Shown here in pieces: positions 7,601 to 16,751 of a stretch of 35,086 nt of DNA; positions within the stretch are counted from its first letter, which is position 1, and every line of letters begins with the position of its first letter. Origin of the DNA: HGM10611 sp964384805 (lineage in GTDB: Bacteria > Bacillota_I > Bacilli_A > ML615J-28 > CAG-313). Made by a program: the position numbers and the translations under genes. Below the pieces are notes generated by a model. That model was given only the letters and a program-made list of their open reading frames with translations, made no database searches and was not told the origin of the DNA. The stretch covers positions 1 to 35,086 of the forward strand of contig CAYLLO010000010.1 in the NCBI GenBank assembly GCA_964384805.1. The letters are read 5' to 3'.

Positions 7601-9640
7601 TTATTGTCGTTTTTTAATAAAAATGAAAATGGTAGATAATGAAATTAAACTAACAACTAAAATTGATAAATTCTTTTTACAACCTTGTTGAGTGTTATTG
7701 CCAGAATCATTTGGTTCAGTTGGAATACTAGGTTCATCTGGAGTAATAGGTTCATCTGGGGTAATAGGATCACTTGGGTCATTAGCTTTTAAATTTAAAA
7801 TTTTGTTTTCTTCAAAAGTTACTTTATGTTCCGTATCATTAGGTCCATATAAATTATAACTATAAGTCAAAGTATAATTAAGCTTTTCTAAAGAAGAATC
7901 AATGATTATTTCGATAGGTTCATCTAAATAAGGATATCGTTTATCATCAACAATAACTCGAATATAATCAAAGGCCAAATCAACATCTTCAATAATAGGA
8001 TTAAAGATAACTTTATTATCTTTAAGTTCAATTTGCCAATCTTTAATCTCTGGAAGAGTTTTAATGGTACTAGTCGTTCCATTTAAAATCGCATCAACCC
8101 CTTTAGTATTATCTGTATCATAAGAGAAAGAATACGCATAGTCAGTCATTTTCTCTAAACCATCAAAAGTGACTTTATTGTTAATAACTTCTTTGGTAAC
8201 ATTATTTATTGTACAATATATTTTTTTGATTCTTGTCATATCGGCATTATCGGTATTAACATTAAGTGTTAAACTATTAGATGTTGGTTCAATTGAGTCA
8301 ATTTTTAGACCACTATCTTTTACCACAAAAAATAAACCACTTAAGTTAGAGCGTTCACTTCCATCACGAGGAGTATTGACTAAATCAAATCCACCATCTT
8401 TATTACGCCAAATAGCTGTAACTGAACCACCACCATCATCTTGATAAGCAGTAACGACATTATTTTGTTTTAAAAAAGCATTAATTTCCCAACCATTAAG
8501 ACCAGATATTTTTTTATTAGTAGTCATATCAGCAGTCATGAGAATATAAGTTCCATCGGCTTTAATTCCAAAGACACTTCTTGAGTAAGTAGAAGTATTA
8601 TAAGAACCAGATACCCCCATATCAATACCATTTAATCTTTGAATTGTATGGTATCCAGATGCTGCTTCAACATTATTTAAAGCATCATTAGCATAGCTAA
8701 ATTGAACTCTTATGCGTACGCCAGTTCCTAAAAGGTTAGTTAGAGTAGTATCATTAGAATCAATAATAAATTGACCTTTATCAAGGGTAAAAGATTGGGC
8801 GATTTGATCTATAGTTCCTCGTCCAAAAACACTATCAATCGCATATTGACCTTTGTAAGTGTAAGTTCGTGAGTTATTCATGTAGGCAAGTTCAGCTTTA
8901 GAAACAATATATAAATCATTAGTACTAGTAACATTTAAGGCTTCATATTCTTTACTGCTATTAACATATGAGAACCAGACAGTTGTTGTATTAGCAGAAG
9001 GAGATTGATTAACGCCTTCTACCGGGTGTTTAGATAGAACATTACCATTGTCATCTAATATTTCTAAGTATAACCCTTGAACATTGTTGACATCAATAAA
9101 ACCATTAGTTGAACCATCATTAGTAAATGCTACCGCATTAGAACTATTAGCGGTCATAGAATAAGTGAAACGACGTTCGCCATCCATGATAATAGGATAA
9201 TATGGTTGCCATTCATAGAAATCTTGACCCTTACTGATAGTTTCTGTTCCAAATGAGAGGATATATTGATCGGCATTAATACCAGCAACAACCCTCCAAC
9301 CAGGATGATTTTTTTCATAGTTTTCAGCAAGCTTACTTAATGTAGTTCGATTATTTCTAAAGTTTTGATATTGGGTAGACCAAACAACTAGTTTTGATGA
9401 TACCCCATCGGTTTTCATGGAAAACAAATTAACACTTTGTTCGCCAGTAGCTGTTTTTCCGCTTACTTTATTCCAAGTAGCTCCATACTTATTATTTTCG
9501 ATATTTTCGGTAGTTGTAAAATAATATTGATTAGTGTCATCATAAGTTGTTATCCCTGCTGCGTGAACAGAAAAAGTAGAACCTATAAAACATAATAACG
9601 TAAGTAGTAAAAAAGAACATAATAATTTTAGATTCTTCAT
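7601..9640 (-). CDS. Secreted NAGPA/DUF2233-domain protein, NAGPA-2 (altered active-site loop)
   Basis: 679-residue paralogue of the adjacent gene. Signal peptide 1-28 (cleavage near VHA-AGI). The NAGPA domain runs from about 85 to 440, with AGINADQY (119-126), SVFGIKADGT (355-364) and DDGGGSVT (401-408). The MDGRQ motif kept in the two other paralogues is here TADMTTN (369-375), so the enzyme may be inactive or altered. A beta domain (about 445-620) resembles that of NAGPA-1 (DKRYPYLDEPIE). A Pro/Asp/Glu-rich linker (ITPDEP twice) leads to QQGCKKNLS (654-662), a hydrophobic stretch and KKRQ. Start ATG 9640 has GGAGG at 9651-9655. A consensus promoter with an embedded palindrome lies upstream. 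Confidence 0.82.
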   Translation of the reverse strand: MKNLKLLCSFLLLTLLCFIGSTFSVHAAGITTYDDTNQYYFTTTENIENNKYGATWNKVSGKTATGEQSVNLFSMKTDGVSSKLVVWSTQYQNFRNNRTTLSKLAENYEKNHPGWRVVAGINADQYILSFGTETISKGQDFYEWQPYYPIIMDGERRFTYSMTANSSNAVAFTNDGSTNGFIDVNNVQGLYLEILDDNGNVLSKHPVEGVNQSPSANTTTVWFSYVNSSKEYEALNVTSTNDLYIVSKAELAYMNNSRTYTYKGQYAIDSVFGRGTIDQIAQSFTLDKGQFIIDSNDTTLTNLLGTGVRIRVQFSYANDALNNVEAASGYHTIQRLNGIDMGVSGSYNTSTYSRSVFGIKADGTYILMTADMTTNKKISGLNGWEINAFLKQNNVVTAYQDDGGGSVTAIWRNKDGGFDLVNTPRDGSERSNLSGLFFVVKDSGLKIDSIEPTSNSLTLNVNTDNADMTRIKKIYCTINNVTKEVINNKVTFDGLEKMTDYAYSFSYDTDNTKGVDAILNGTTSTIKTLPEIKDWQIELKDNKVIFNPIIEDVDLAFDYIRVIVDDKRYPYLDEPIEIIIDSSLEKLNYTLTYSYNLYGPNDTEHKVTFEENKILNLKANDPSDPITPDEPITPDEPSIPTEPNDSGNNTQQGCKKNLSILVVSLISLSTIFIFIKKRQ
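7731..7766 (-). repeat. Two 18-bp tandem repeats encoding Pro-rich linker
   Basis: Two 18-bp copies (7731-7748, 7749-7766) differ at one base and encode ITPDEP twice just before the C-terminal anchor of NAGPA-2. This resembles a wall-spanning linker, and its length could vary by slippage. Confidence 0.7.
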
Positions 9641-9690
9641 TAGTGTTAAACCTCCTATATAATTAATTGATTTTTAAATCTATATATAAA

Positions 9691-9719
9691 ATTATAATAG
9701 TTTTGAAAACGTTTTTCAA
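9691..9719 (-). promoter_or_regulatory. Promoter of NAGPA-2
   Basis: On the minus strand TTGAAA (9719-9714), 17-nt spacer, TATAAT (9696-9691). A full consensus-like promoter overlapped by the palindrome at 9701-9720. Confidence 0.75.
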
Positions 9720-9720
9720 A
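9701..9720. promoter_or_regulatory. Candidate operator (cre/LacI-like palindrome) over NAGPA-2 promoter
   Basis: TTTTGAAAACGTTTTTCAAA is a near-palindrome centred on CG, lying across the -35 box and spacer. It shares the 13-mer AAAACGTTTTCAA (on the minus strand) with the site at 32960-32973 before NAGPA-3. It resembles the catabolite-responsive element (TGWNANCGNTNNCA) with two mismatches, or another LacI-family operator. Confidence 0.6.
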
Positions 9721-9770
9721 TAAAATGATAGAAAATAAAAATCCTTTAGTAGTTAAAAAGTTCACTTGCC

Positions 9771-9799
9771 TTGAATAATTCCCAAAGATATGATAAAAT
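9771..9799 (+). promoter_or_regulatory. Promoter of GNAT-PfoR fusion gene
   Basis: TTGAAT (9771-9776), 17-nt spacer, TAAAAT (9794-9799), 22 nt before the ATG at 9822. Confidence 0.65.
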
Positions 9800-9821
9800 A
9801 TTTTAAAAGATAGGTGATAAA

Positions 9822-11471
9822 ATGATTAAACTTGCAGATGAAAAAGATATTTTTGGTATATATGCTTGTATAAAAGATGCCAAAAAAATGTTAAAAGAAA
9901 GTGGTTCAGATCAATGGCAAGATTCTGATGGTTATCCAAGTATGGAGACTATTACTAGTTATGTTGCGGGAAGAATGATGTATATTAATGTTGAAAACAA
10001 TGAGATTGTTGGTTGCCTTGCTATGTGCCGCGGGAAAGAAAAAAATTATGAAGAAATTGAAGGGGATTGGTTAAATGATGATCCTTATTATACTCTTCAT
10101 TTGATGGCGGTTAAAGGTGGACATTACCGAAAAGGTGTAGCCTCAACATTAATTAAAGAAATGATGAAAATAGCATATGGTGATAAGATATATAATTTAA
10201 GAGTAGATACTAAAGCTGAAAATATACCGATGTCAACATTACTTATAAAACTAGGATTTATTAAAACCGGGACAATTACGATTAAGAAAGATGGAGTATT
10301 AGATTCTCAAAGAGAAGCGTATCAAATAATAATAAAAGAAGATATACTAAACGAAGAACCAAAAACTATTATTGATGATAAACTTAAGAAAAAAACGGTT
10401 TTTAAAACAGTATTAGATTTTATTATTAAAACGATGAATGGGATGGCTTATGGATTATTTTCAACTTTAATTATTGGAACAATTGTTGCCACAATTGGCG
10501 GATTTATCCCCGAAAATAATTTTTTCCATGAATTGTTGATGTCTTTAGCGAGTATTTTAAAACTATCGACTGGGATAGGTATTGGTCTAGGTATTGCTTG
10601 GAGTTTAAAACTTGATGGACTAAAGATGATATGTGCTTGTGTATCTGGTGGTATTGCCGCATATTTTTCTAAAATTAAAATTTGGGATTTATTTACAATC
10701 GGTGAAGAAATGAATTCCTATTTCTCAGAACATATTGGTTTTACAATTGGTGATCCATTATCAATATATGTTGTGGTAATTATTACGATTTTACTAATGA
10801 AATTAGTATTAAGAAAAAAGACGCCAGTTGATATTATAATAATTCCGCTCTTTACTTTATTTACAGCCTCAGTAATTAGTATTATTGTTAATGGACCAGT
10901 ATCATATTTAACTACAATTGTTGGTAATTTTGTTAATGAAGCAACAGAATATCAACCATTAATAATGGGAATTTTAATATCTGTTGTAATGGGAATGGCT
11001 TTGACGGCGCCTATTTCTTCAGCTGCTATTGCGGCAACCCTTGGGTTATCGGGTATCGCAGGAGGAGCCAGTGTCATTGGATGTGCAGTTCAAATGTTAG
11101 GATTTGCGGTAATGAGTAGAAAAGATAATAATGTGGGAACTATTATTTCGGTAGGAATTGGAACTAGTATGTTACAATTTAAAAACATCTTAAAAAAACC
11201 AATTATTTGGTTGCCAACAATAATTGTTTCGGCTATTTTAGGTCCACTTGGAACAATGGTATTTAAATTACAATGTAATTCAAGTGGGGCTGGTATGGGT
11301 ACTAGCGGACTAGTAGGAATCTTTGGGACCATTGAAGAAATGGGAGGATTGGCTAATTCATGGCTACCGATCCTATTACTTTTAATCGTTTTACCTATTG
11401 TTCTAGTATTCATAGTAGATGTTATTTTTAGAAAATTAAAGTTAATTAAATCAGGTGATTTAAAAATATAA
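9822..11471 (+). CDS. GNAT acetyltransferase fused to PfoR/PTS EIIC-like membrane domain
   Basis: 549 residues in one open frame. Residues 1-172 look like a GNAT N-acetyltransferase: a beta strand TLHLMAV (91-97) followed by the acetyl-CoA loop GGHYRKGVAS (99-108) and a C-terminal KLGFIKTG (143-150). After a charged linker (173-195) comes an integral membrane region of about 8-10 segments (about 205-540) ending with the signature CNSSGAGMGTSGLVGIFGT, which I recognise from the PTS_EIIC_2/PfoR family (PF13303; PfoR is named from a perfringolysin regulator). No EIIA or EIIB domain is present, so sugar phosphorylation is not supported. ATG 9822 is preceded by AGGTG. The function may be transport or sensing of a small molecule modified by the cytosolic acetyltransferase; that is inference. 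Confidence 0.8.
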   Translation: MIKLADEKDIFGIYACIKDAKKMLKESGSDQWQDSDGYPSMETITSYVAGRMMYINVENNEIVGCLAMCRGKEKNYEEIEGDWLNDDPYYTLHLMAVKGGHYRKGVASTLIKEMMKIAYGDKIYNLRVDTKAENIPMSTLLIKLGFIKTGTITIKKDGVLDSQREAYQIIIKEDILNEEPKTIIDDKLKKKTVFKTVLDFIIKTMNGMAYGLFSTLIIGTIVATIGGFIPENNFFHELLMSLASILKLSTGIGIGLGIAWSLKLDGLKMICACVSGGIAAYFSKIKIWDLFTIGEEMNSYFSEHIGFTIGDPLSIYVVVIITILLMKLVLRKKTPVDIIIIPLFTLFTASVISIIVNGPVSYLTTIVGNFVNEATEYQPLIMGILISVVMGMALTAPISSAAIAATLGLSGIAGGASVIGCAVQMLGFAVMSRKDNNVGTIISVGIGTSMLQFKNILKKPIIWLPTIIVSAILGPLGTMVFKLQCNSSGAGMGTSGLVGIFGTIEEMGGLANSWLPILLLLIVLPIVLVFIVDVIFRKLKLIKSGDLKI

Positions 11472-11579
11472 TTAAGTATCTTTTACTAAAAAGTAGAATG
11501 TAAAGTTTAACAAAAAATGTTTATTATATAGGAAATATTTATTTACCAAAAGATAAATAATAACATTTCACTTTATATT

Positions 11580-11608
11580 TTAGGTATTTTGTGGTAAAAT
11601 ATACCTAA
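11580..11608. promoter_or_regulatory. Inverted repeat over the gdpP-L9 promoter region
   Basis: TTAGGTAT (11580-11587) and ATACCTAA (11601-11608) are perfect arms around a TAAAAT (11595-11600). They lie 38-66 nt before the ATG. The promoter could use TAAAAT as -10, or TTGTGG (11589-11594) and GATACT (11613-11618) with an 18-nt spacer. Either way the repeat overlaps it, so it may be an operator. The rest of the 11472-11645 gap is AT-rich with no clear terminator. Confidence 0.4.
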
Positions 11609-11645
11609 GAATGATACTTGACTTTATAAGAAAGGAATCGTAATT

Positions 11646-14090
11646 ATGAAGAAAAGGGACTATATAGTAACCATTGGATTATGTGTAATAGCGATTGGTT
11701 GTGGAATTACAGCATATGTTTTAAATGGAACAGATATTGCTAATAAGAATATTTGGTGTATTGTTTTATTTGGATTAGCAATAGCGGGTTTCACAACTTT
11801 AATTAATATTTTAATTCGTTTCAAACAAATGCGGAAAGAAAACTTTTTAGAAAATCGACTTAATATGTGGAATACCATTTCTTATCGTGTTAAGAAAGCG
11901 GGAGAAACAGCATTTAATGAATTACCTATTGGGATTTTAGTTTTAAACGATGATTATGAAGTTGTTTGGTCAAATAATTTTGCCAAAAACTTATTTATGA
12001 GTCAATTAGATCGTATGAATTTACATAATATTAACGACTCATTGTATAGATATTTAAAAAAATCAGCTACTGATTTTACTGTCGATATTTATGGGAAATC
12101 ATACCATATTAAATATATTTCTGAACATCATATTGTTTATTTAATAGATATTACAAGTGAATTAGAATTGGAAAAACGATATGTTGCTAGAACTACGGTT
12201 TTAGGATATATTAATATTGACAATTTAGAAGAAGCATTATCTGATTTTGATGTCCAAGAAAGAGCGGAATATATGTGGAAAATTATTGGTATTATTGCCA
12301 AATGGGCTGATAGTTTTGGGGCATATGCAAGAGCTTATAGTGATAAAAACTATATTATCATTATGGATTATGCGCAACTTAAACAAATGATTAAGAAAGA
12401 TTTTTCCATTCTTGATGAAATCAAAACGATTATTAAAGTAAATACTGCGGCAAGAATTAGTTTGAGTATAGGAATTGCCTGTATTGATGAAAGCATTGGA
12501 GAACTTTCTAAACATGCTAATGAACAATTAGAGATGGCCGAAAATCGTGGTGGGGACCAAGTAGTTGTTAGAATTGATGATGACATTTTCTATTATGGGG
12601 CTAAGACGGATGCTGTTCCTAAAGAATCTAAAGTGGAAGTTCGAATTAAGAGTGAAGAATTACAAGCAGTGATAAAAAAATATAATCGGGTGCTAGTAAT
12701 TGGCCACAAAACTTTAGATGCCGATGCTTTTGGAGCTACATTTGGAGTTTATAAAATTGCTAAACTTATAGGAAAAGAATCATATATGATTTTTGATCCT
12801 AAAAGTATCGATTTAACAGTTGAAAGAATTTATGATTCAATCATTAGGGATTATGTAGGCTTATTAGATGATTTCATTACTCCTGGTCAAGCTATGCATT
12901 TGTTAGATGATAAGACATTATTAATGATTGTTGACTGTCAAAGTGAATTTTTATTAGTAGAACCTAAGTTAGTTAAAAAAGCTCATCACATAGGAATTAT
13001 TGACCATCACCGACAAGGAGAAGGCTCAATTAATAATCCAGAATTCTATTATTCATCAACATCAGCATCATCTAGTGTTGAATTAATAGTAGAATTGTTA
13101 GAATTCTTTGAAAAAGAATTATCCTTTGATGCTCTTGAAGCAACATGGATGCTTTTAGGAATTATTGTTGATACCAATAACTTTATTTATCGGACAAGTT
13201 CTAAGACTTTTGAAGTGGCCTCAATGTTAAAACGTTATGGGGCAGATATGACCATAGTCAAAAAATATCTAAAAGAAGATATTACTGAAAAACATACCCG
13301 CAATGAGTTTATTAAAAATGTAGAATTTTATAAAGACCAAGTTGGGATTGCGGTGGGACGTTCAGATGTTATTTATGAAAGAGCAACACTTGCTAAAATA
13401 TCAGATGAAATTATTTCAATTAGTAGCTTAGATGTTGGAATTACGATTGGATTCATCGCAGAAGATACTATTGGAGTTAGTGCTAGAAGTTTAGGAGCCA
13501 TTAACGTTCAAATATTGATGGAACGTCTTGGCGGTGGTGGTCATTTAAATAATGCAGCTACTCAAATAGCATCTAACAATATAGAGGAAGTTGTTGAGAA
13601 GATAAAATCACTTGTTGATGAATATCTAGGAAAGGAAGAAAGTATGAAAGTAATATTAATAAAAGAAGTAAAAGGTCGTGGAAAACGCGGAGATTTAATC
13701 GAATTACAACCAGGATTTGCGAATCACTTAATTAGAAGTGGTCAAGCAATAATGGGTTCACCTGAAAATATTAAAAAATTAGAGGAAGAACGCCAACAAG
13801 AAGCGATTGCGGCTGAAAAACACTTCCAAGAAATGAAGGAACTTAAAAAATTAGTTGAAAGTAAAATCATAAAAATATATGTTAAAGTTGGGGCAGAAGG
13901 TAAACTATTTGGTAGCGTTAGTATGAAACAAGTGGTAGATGCTTTCGAAAAAGAAACTGGAGTAGCCTTAGATAAACGTAAAATCAACTACGAAGATACG
14001 ATTACAAGTTTAGGTACTTATGATATCCCAATTCAACTTCATAAAGAAGTTGTTGCTAACATTAAAGTATTTGTTATTGAGAAAGAGTAA
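11646..14090 (+). CDS. GdpP-type cyclic-di-AMP phosphodiesterase fused to ribosomal protein L9
   Basis: 814 residues. Residues 1-666 are GdpP (YybT): two membrane helices (about 6-25 and 36-57), a PAS-like region (about 85-170), a degenerate GGDEF domain (about 180-312), then the DHH-DHHA1 phosphodiesterase with metal ligands H354, D358, D360, D430, the DHH motif 453-455, D509 and GGGH (630-633). This part hydrolyses c-di-AMP to pApA. Residues 667-814 are a complete 148-residue ribosomal protein L9 (MKVILIKEVKGRGKRG). In other Firmicutes gdpP and rplI are adjacent separate genes before dnaB; here no stop lies between them. Met667 (ATG 13644) has AAAGGA 8 nt upstream, so free L9 may be made by internal initiation. 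dnaB follows after 3 nt. ATG 11646 has AAGGAA. Confidence 0.93.
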   Translation: MKKRDYIVTIGLCVIAIGCGITAYVLNGTDIANKNIWCIVLFGLAIAGFTTLINILIRFKQMRKENFLENRLNMWNTISYRVKKAGETAFNELPIGILVLNDDYEVVWSNNFAKNLFMSQLDRMNLHNINDSLYRYLKKSATDFTVDIYGKSYHIKYISEHHIVYLIDITSELELEKRYVARTTVLGYINIDNLEEALSDFDVQERAEYMWKIIGIIAKWADSFGAYARAYSDKNYIIIMDYAQLKQMIKKDFSILDEIKTIIKVNTAARISLSIGIACIDESIGELSKHANEQLEMAENRGGDQVVVRIDDDIFYYGAKTDAVPKESKVEVRIKSEELQAVIKKYNRVLVIGHKTLDADAFGATFGVYKIAKLIGKESYMIFDPKSIDLTVERIYDSIIRDYVGLLDDFITPGQAMHLLDDKTLLMIVDCQSEFLLVEPKLVKKAHHIGIIDHHRQGEGSINNPEFYYSSTSASSSVELIVELLEFFEKELSFDALEATWMLLGIIVDTNNFIYRTSSKTFEVASMLKRYGADMTIVKKYLKEDITEKHTRNEFIKNVEFYKDQVGIAVGRSDVIYERATLAKISDEIISISSLDVGITIGFIAEDTIGVSARSLGAINVQILMERLGGGGHLNNAATQIASNNIEEVVEKIKSLVDEYLGKEESMKVILIKEVKGRGKRGDLIELQPGFANHLIRSGQAIMGSPENIKKLEEERQQEAIAAEKHFQEMKELKKLVESKIIKIYVKVGAEGKLFGSVSMKQVVDAFEKETGVALDKRKINYEDTITSLGTYDIPIQLHKEVVANIKVFVIEKE
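13631..13646 (+). promoter_or_regulatory. rplI: Internal ribosome binding site and start codon for L9
   Basis: AAAGGAAGAAAGTATG: a Shine-Dalgarno AAAGGA (13631-13636), 7-nt spacing and ATG 13644 exactly at the conserved L9 N-terminus (MKVIL). It would allow soluble L9 to be translated from within the fusion gene (13644-14090, 148 residues). Confidence 0.6.
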
Positions 14091-14093
14091 TTT

Positions 14094-15512
14094 ATGCCAA
14101 AAACAAGGAACGAAAACCCCAATAAACGTGTTGTGCCTTATAATACTGAGGCAGAAATGTATGTTTTGGGTAGTATAATTATTGACAATAAAATCATGCA
14201 TGCGGTTAGTGGAAAAATAGCTGAAAGTGATTTCTATGATGAACAAAATGCGGCGATATATCGGGCGATTTCATCACTTTATAACCATAATCAAGATATC
14301 GAACCATTAAGTATAATTGATGAAATGCGCCGTTTAAAAATTGAGTTGTCAACCGATACCAAAGAATATATTTTAGAACTTGTAGACAATGTACCATCAA
14401 CTTCATCAGTGAACTTATATGTTGATTTAGTTAAGGAAAAAGCGATTGAACGTGAACTATTAAATAACATGAAAGAAATTTCAGATGATATTTTAGTTGG
14501 TAATTTAGATTTTAATGGAATCTTAGACAAAGCAGAAGATAGAATTCAAACTATTGTTAAAAAGCGTCGTACAACAGAATTGTTAACGATGAGTAGGGCG
14601 GTAGATCAAGTATATGAAAATATTCGCTCATATTCTAATGATAAGAATGATATTAGAGGAATTCCTTCTGGATTTAAACGTTTAGATAAAGCAACTCTTG
14701 GATTTCAAAAAGGAAATTTAGTAATTTTGGCTGCTCGTCCCTCAGTTGGTAAATCAGCTTTTGCTTTAAATATAGCGGTTAATGCTTGTCGTAAAAATCC
14801 TAATTTAAATATTGCTTTCTTTTCTTTAGAAATGACCATTGAACAATTATTAATTCGCTTATTTAGTTATGAATCAAAAGTAAATATGCGTAATATTTTA
14901 AATGGAACATTAGAACCTAAAGAAATGGTTTTGCTAGGACATGCATGTAAAACCCTAAAAATGCATAATATATATTTTGATGAATCAAATTCATCGGATA
15001 TTTATGATATTCGTTCTAAATGTCGTCAACTAAAACAAACTAATGGATTAGATATGATTATTATTGACTATTTACAACTTATTAGTGCATCTAGTCAAGG
15101 GGGACGCAATCGTCAAGAAGAAGTTGCCAAAATCTCCCGTGAATTAAAAATTTTAGCTAAAGAACTTGAAGTTCCAGTCATCGCCTTATCACAATTGTCT
15201 CGTAAATCCGATGAACGTGAAGATAAAAAACCAGTTCTTTCTGATCTTCGTGAATCTGGAGGAATTGAACAAGATGCCGATATTGTTATGTTCTTATATC
15301 GTAATGAAGCTAAAAAAGATAAAGAAGAATATAAAGAAGAAATTGTTACAGTTGAACAAGAAAATGAAGATAATGGGGAAAAAACAGTTGAATTAACGAT
15401 CGCGAAAAACCGTCAAGGGGCTCTTCGTGATATAACTTATAACTTTGCTGGGGAAGTTTGTACTTTCCAAGAAACTAAATTTATCATTCAAAAAGTAAAA
15501 AAAGAAAATTAA
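14094..15512 (+). CDS. dnaB: Replicative DNA helicase DnaB
   Basis: 472-residue hexameric helicase that unwinds DNA 5'->3' at the fork. N-terminal DnaB domain (about 12-115), then RecA-like motor: Walker A ARPSVGKS (214-221, Ser where Thr is usual), FFSLEM (242-247), Walker B MIIIDYLQL (321-329), ALSQLSR (364-370) and DLRESGGIEQDAD (384-396). A charged Lys/Glu-rich segment (about 404-428) between LYRNEA and the NRQG motif is longer than usual. It starts 3 nt after the GdpP-L9 stop, with only a weak AAAGAG site, so translational coupling is likely. prfA follows within 20 nt. Confidence 0.96.
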   Translation: MPKTRNENPNKRVVPYNTEAEMYVLGSIIIDNKIMHAVSGKIAESDFYDEQNAAIYRAISSLYNHNQDIEPLSIIDEMRRLKIELSTDTKEYILELVDNVPSTSSVNLYVDLVKEKAIERELLNNMKEISDDILVGNLDFNGILDKAEDRIQTIVKKRRTTELLTMSRAVDQVYENIRSYSNDKNDIRGIPSGFKRLDKATLGFQKGNLVILAARPSVGKSAFALNIAVNACRKNPNLNIAFFSLEMTIEQLLIRLFSYESKVNMRNILNGTLEPKEMVLLGHACKTLKMHNIYFDESNSSDIYDIRSKCRQLKQTNGLDMIIIDYLQLISASSQGGRNRQEEVAKISRELKILAKELEVPVIALSQLSRKSDEREDKKPVLSDLRESGGIEQDADIVMFLYRNEAKKDKEEYKEEIVTVEQENEDNGEKTVELTIAKNRQGALRDITYNFAGEVCTFQETKFIIQKVKKEN

Positions 15513-15528
15513 AATAATGAGGCGAGAT

Positions 15529-16596
15529 ATGAAAGATAGACTAGAAGTTATTAAAATGCGGTATGACCAAATCTCTAAAGATTTGTTAGATATCAATATT
15601 GTCAGTGATATTAAAAAAATGACGGCTTTATCTAAAGAACAACGCTCTTTAGAAAAAATTGTTGAAAAATATCAAGCTCTTCTAGCTTGTGAAAAAAACA
15701 TTAGTGAATTAAAAGAACTAGTACATGACGTAGATCTAGATATACGCGAAATGGCAGAAGCGGAACTTTTAGAAGCACAAGAATCATTGAATAATCTAAC
15801 TGATGAAATTAAAATTTTACTTATTCCTAAAGATCCTAATGATGAAAAAAACGTAGTTATGGAAATTAGAGGAGCTGCTGGAGGAGATGAAGCAAATATA
15901 TTTGCTGGTGACCTATATCGTATGTATATTAAGTATGCAGAAACAAAAGGATGGAAAGTTGAAATTATGGATTCAGAAGTGTGTGAGGCAGGAGGTTTTT
16001 CCCAAATCAGTTTAATGATTTCTGGAGATTCTGTTTACTCATATTTAAAATATGAATCTGGTTCACATCGTGTTCAACGGGTCCCAGCTACTGAATCGCA
16101 AGGGAGAATTCACACTTCAACCGCAACAGTACTTGTGATGCCTGAGGCTGAAGATTTAGAAGTAGAACTTGATATGAATGAAGTAAGAATAGACATATTC
16201 TGTTCATCAGGTCCTGGAGGACAAAGTGTAAATACGACTAAATCTGCAGTTCGTGTTACCCATTTACCAACAGGAATTGTTGTTTCTTGTCAAGATGGTA
16301 AGAGTCAACATGAAAATAAAGCTAATGCTTTAAAAGTATTAAAAACACGTTTATACGATTTTATGCTTCAACAAAAAGAAGAAGCCGAAGGTGCAGAGCG
16401 TTTATCCAAAATTGGACGTGGAGATCGTAGTGAAAAAATAAGAACCTACAACTACCCTCAAAATCGTGTGACTGATCATCGTATAGGGTTCACTATTCAG
16501 CAATTAGATCGCATTATGGAAGGGCGTATTGATCCAGTAATTGATGCTTTAATTGAATTTGAACAAAAACGAGCATTGTCAGTATCAGAAGAATAG
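15529..16596 (+). CDS. prfA: Peptide chain release factor 1 (RF1)
   Basis: 355 residues; releases peptides at UAA and UAG. Motifs: RGAAGGDEANIFAGD (about 114-128), the stop-codon-reading PAT (186-188), and the catalytic GGQ (230-232) in SSGPGGQSVNTT. I start it at ATG 15529 (MKDRLEVI), which aligns with the usual MLDRL start and has GAGGCGAG just upstream; the in-frame ATG at 15517 would lie before this site. It is the last gene of the gdpP-L9/dnaB/prfA run and is closed by a terminator. prmC, the methylase for the GGQ glutamine that commonly follows prfA, is not here; an AAA ATPase gene is found instead. Confidence 0.96.
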   Translation: MKDRLEVIKMRYDQISKDLLDINIVSDIKKMTALSKEQRSLEKIVEKYQALLACEKNISELKELVHDVDLDIREMAEAELLEAQESLNNLTDEIKILLIPKDPNDEKNVVMEIRGAAGGDEANIFAGDLYRMYIKYAETKGWKVEIMDSEVCEAGGFSQISLMISGDSVYSYLKYESGSHRVQRVPATESQGRIHTSTATVLVMPEAEDLEVELDMNEVRIDIFCSSGPGGQSVNTTKSAVRVTHLPTGIVVSCQDGKSQHENKANALKVLKTRLYDFMLQQKEEAEGAERLSKIGRGDRSEKIRTYNYPQNRVTDHRIGFTIQQLDRIMEGRIDPVIDALIEFEQKRALSVSEE

Positions 16597-16604
16597 TTTA
16601 ATGT

Positions 16605-16640
16605 AAAGAGGCATTTATTTCTAAAATGTCTCTTTTTCTA
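16605..16640 (+). terminator. Terminator after prfA
   Basis: AAAGAGGCATTT (16605-16616) pairs with AAATGTCTCTTT (16624-16635) with one G:T pair, then T-rich. A second weak hairpin, AATTAG/CTAATT (16718-16736), also followed by T's, may back it up. Confidence 0.85.
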
Positions 16641-16751
16641 TTTATAAGTATAATTATGTTTTATATTTTTAATATAATAAAATATATGGAAATGATAATA
16701 AGGATTTTATCCAAAATAATTAGAATTGTCCTAATTTATTTTTTTAAACTA

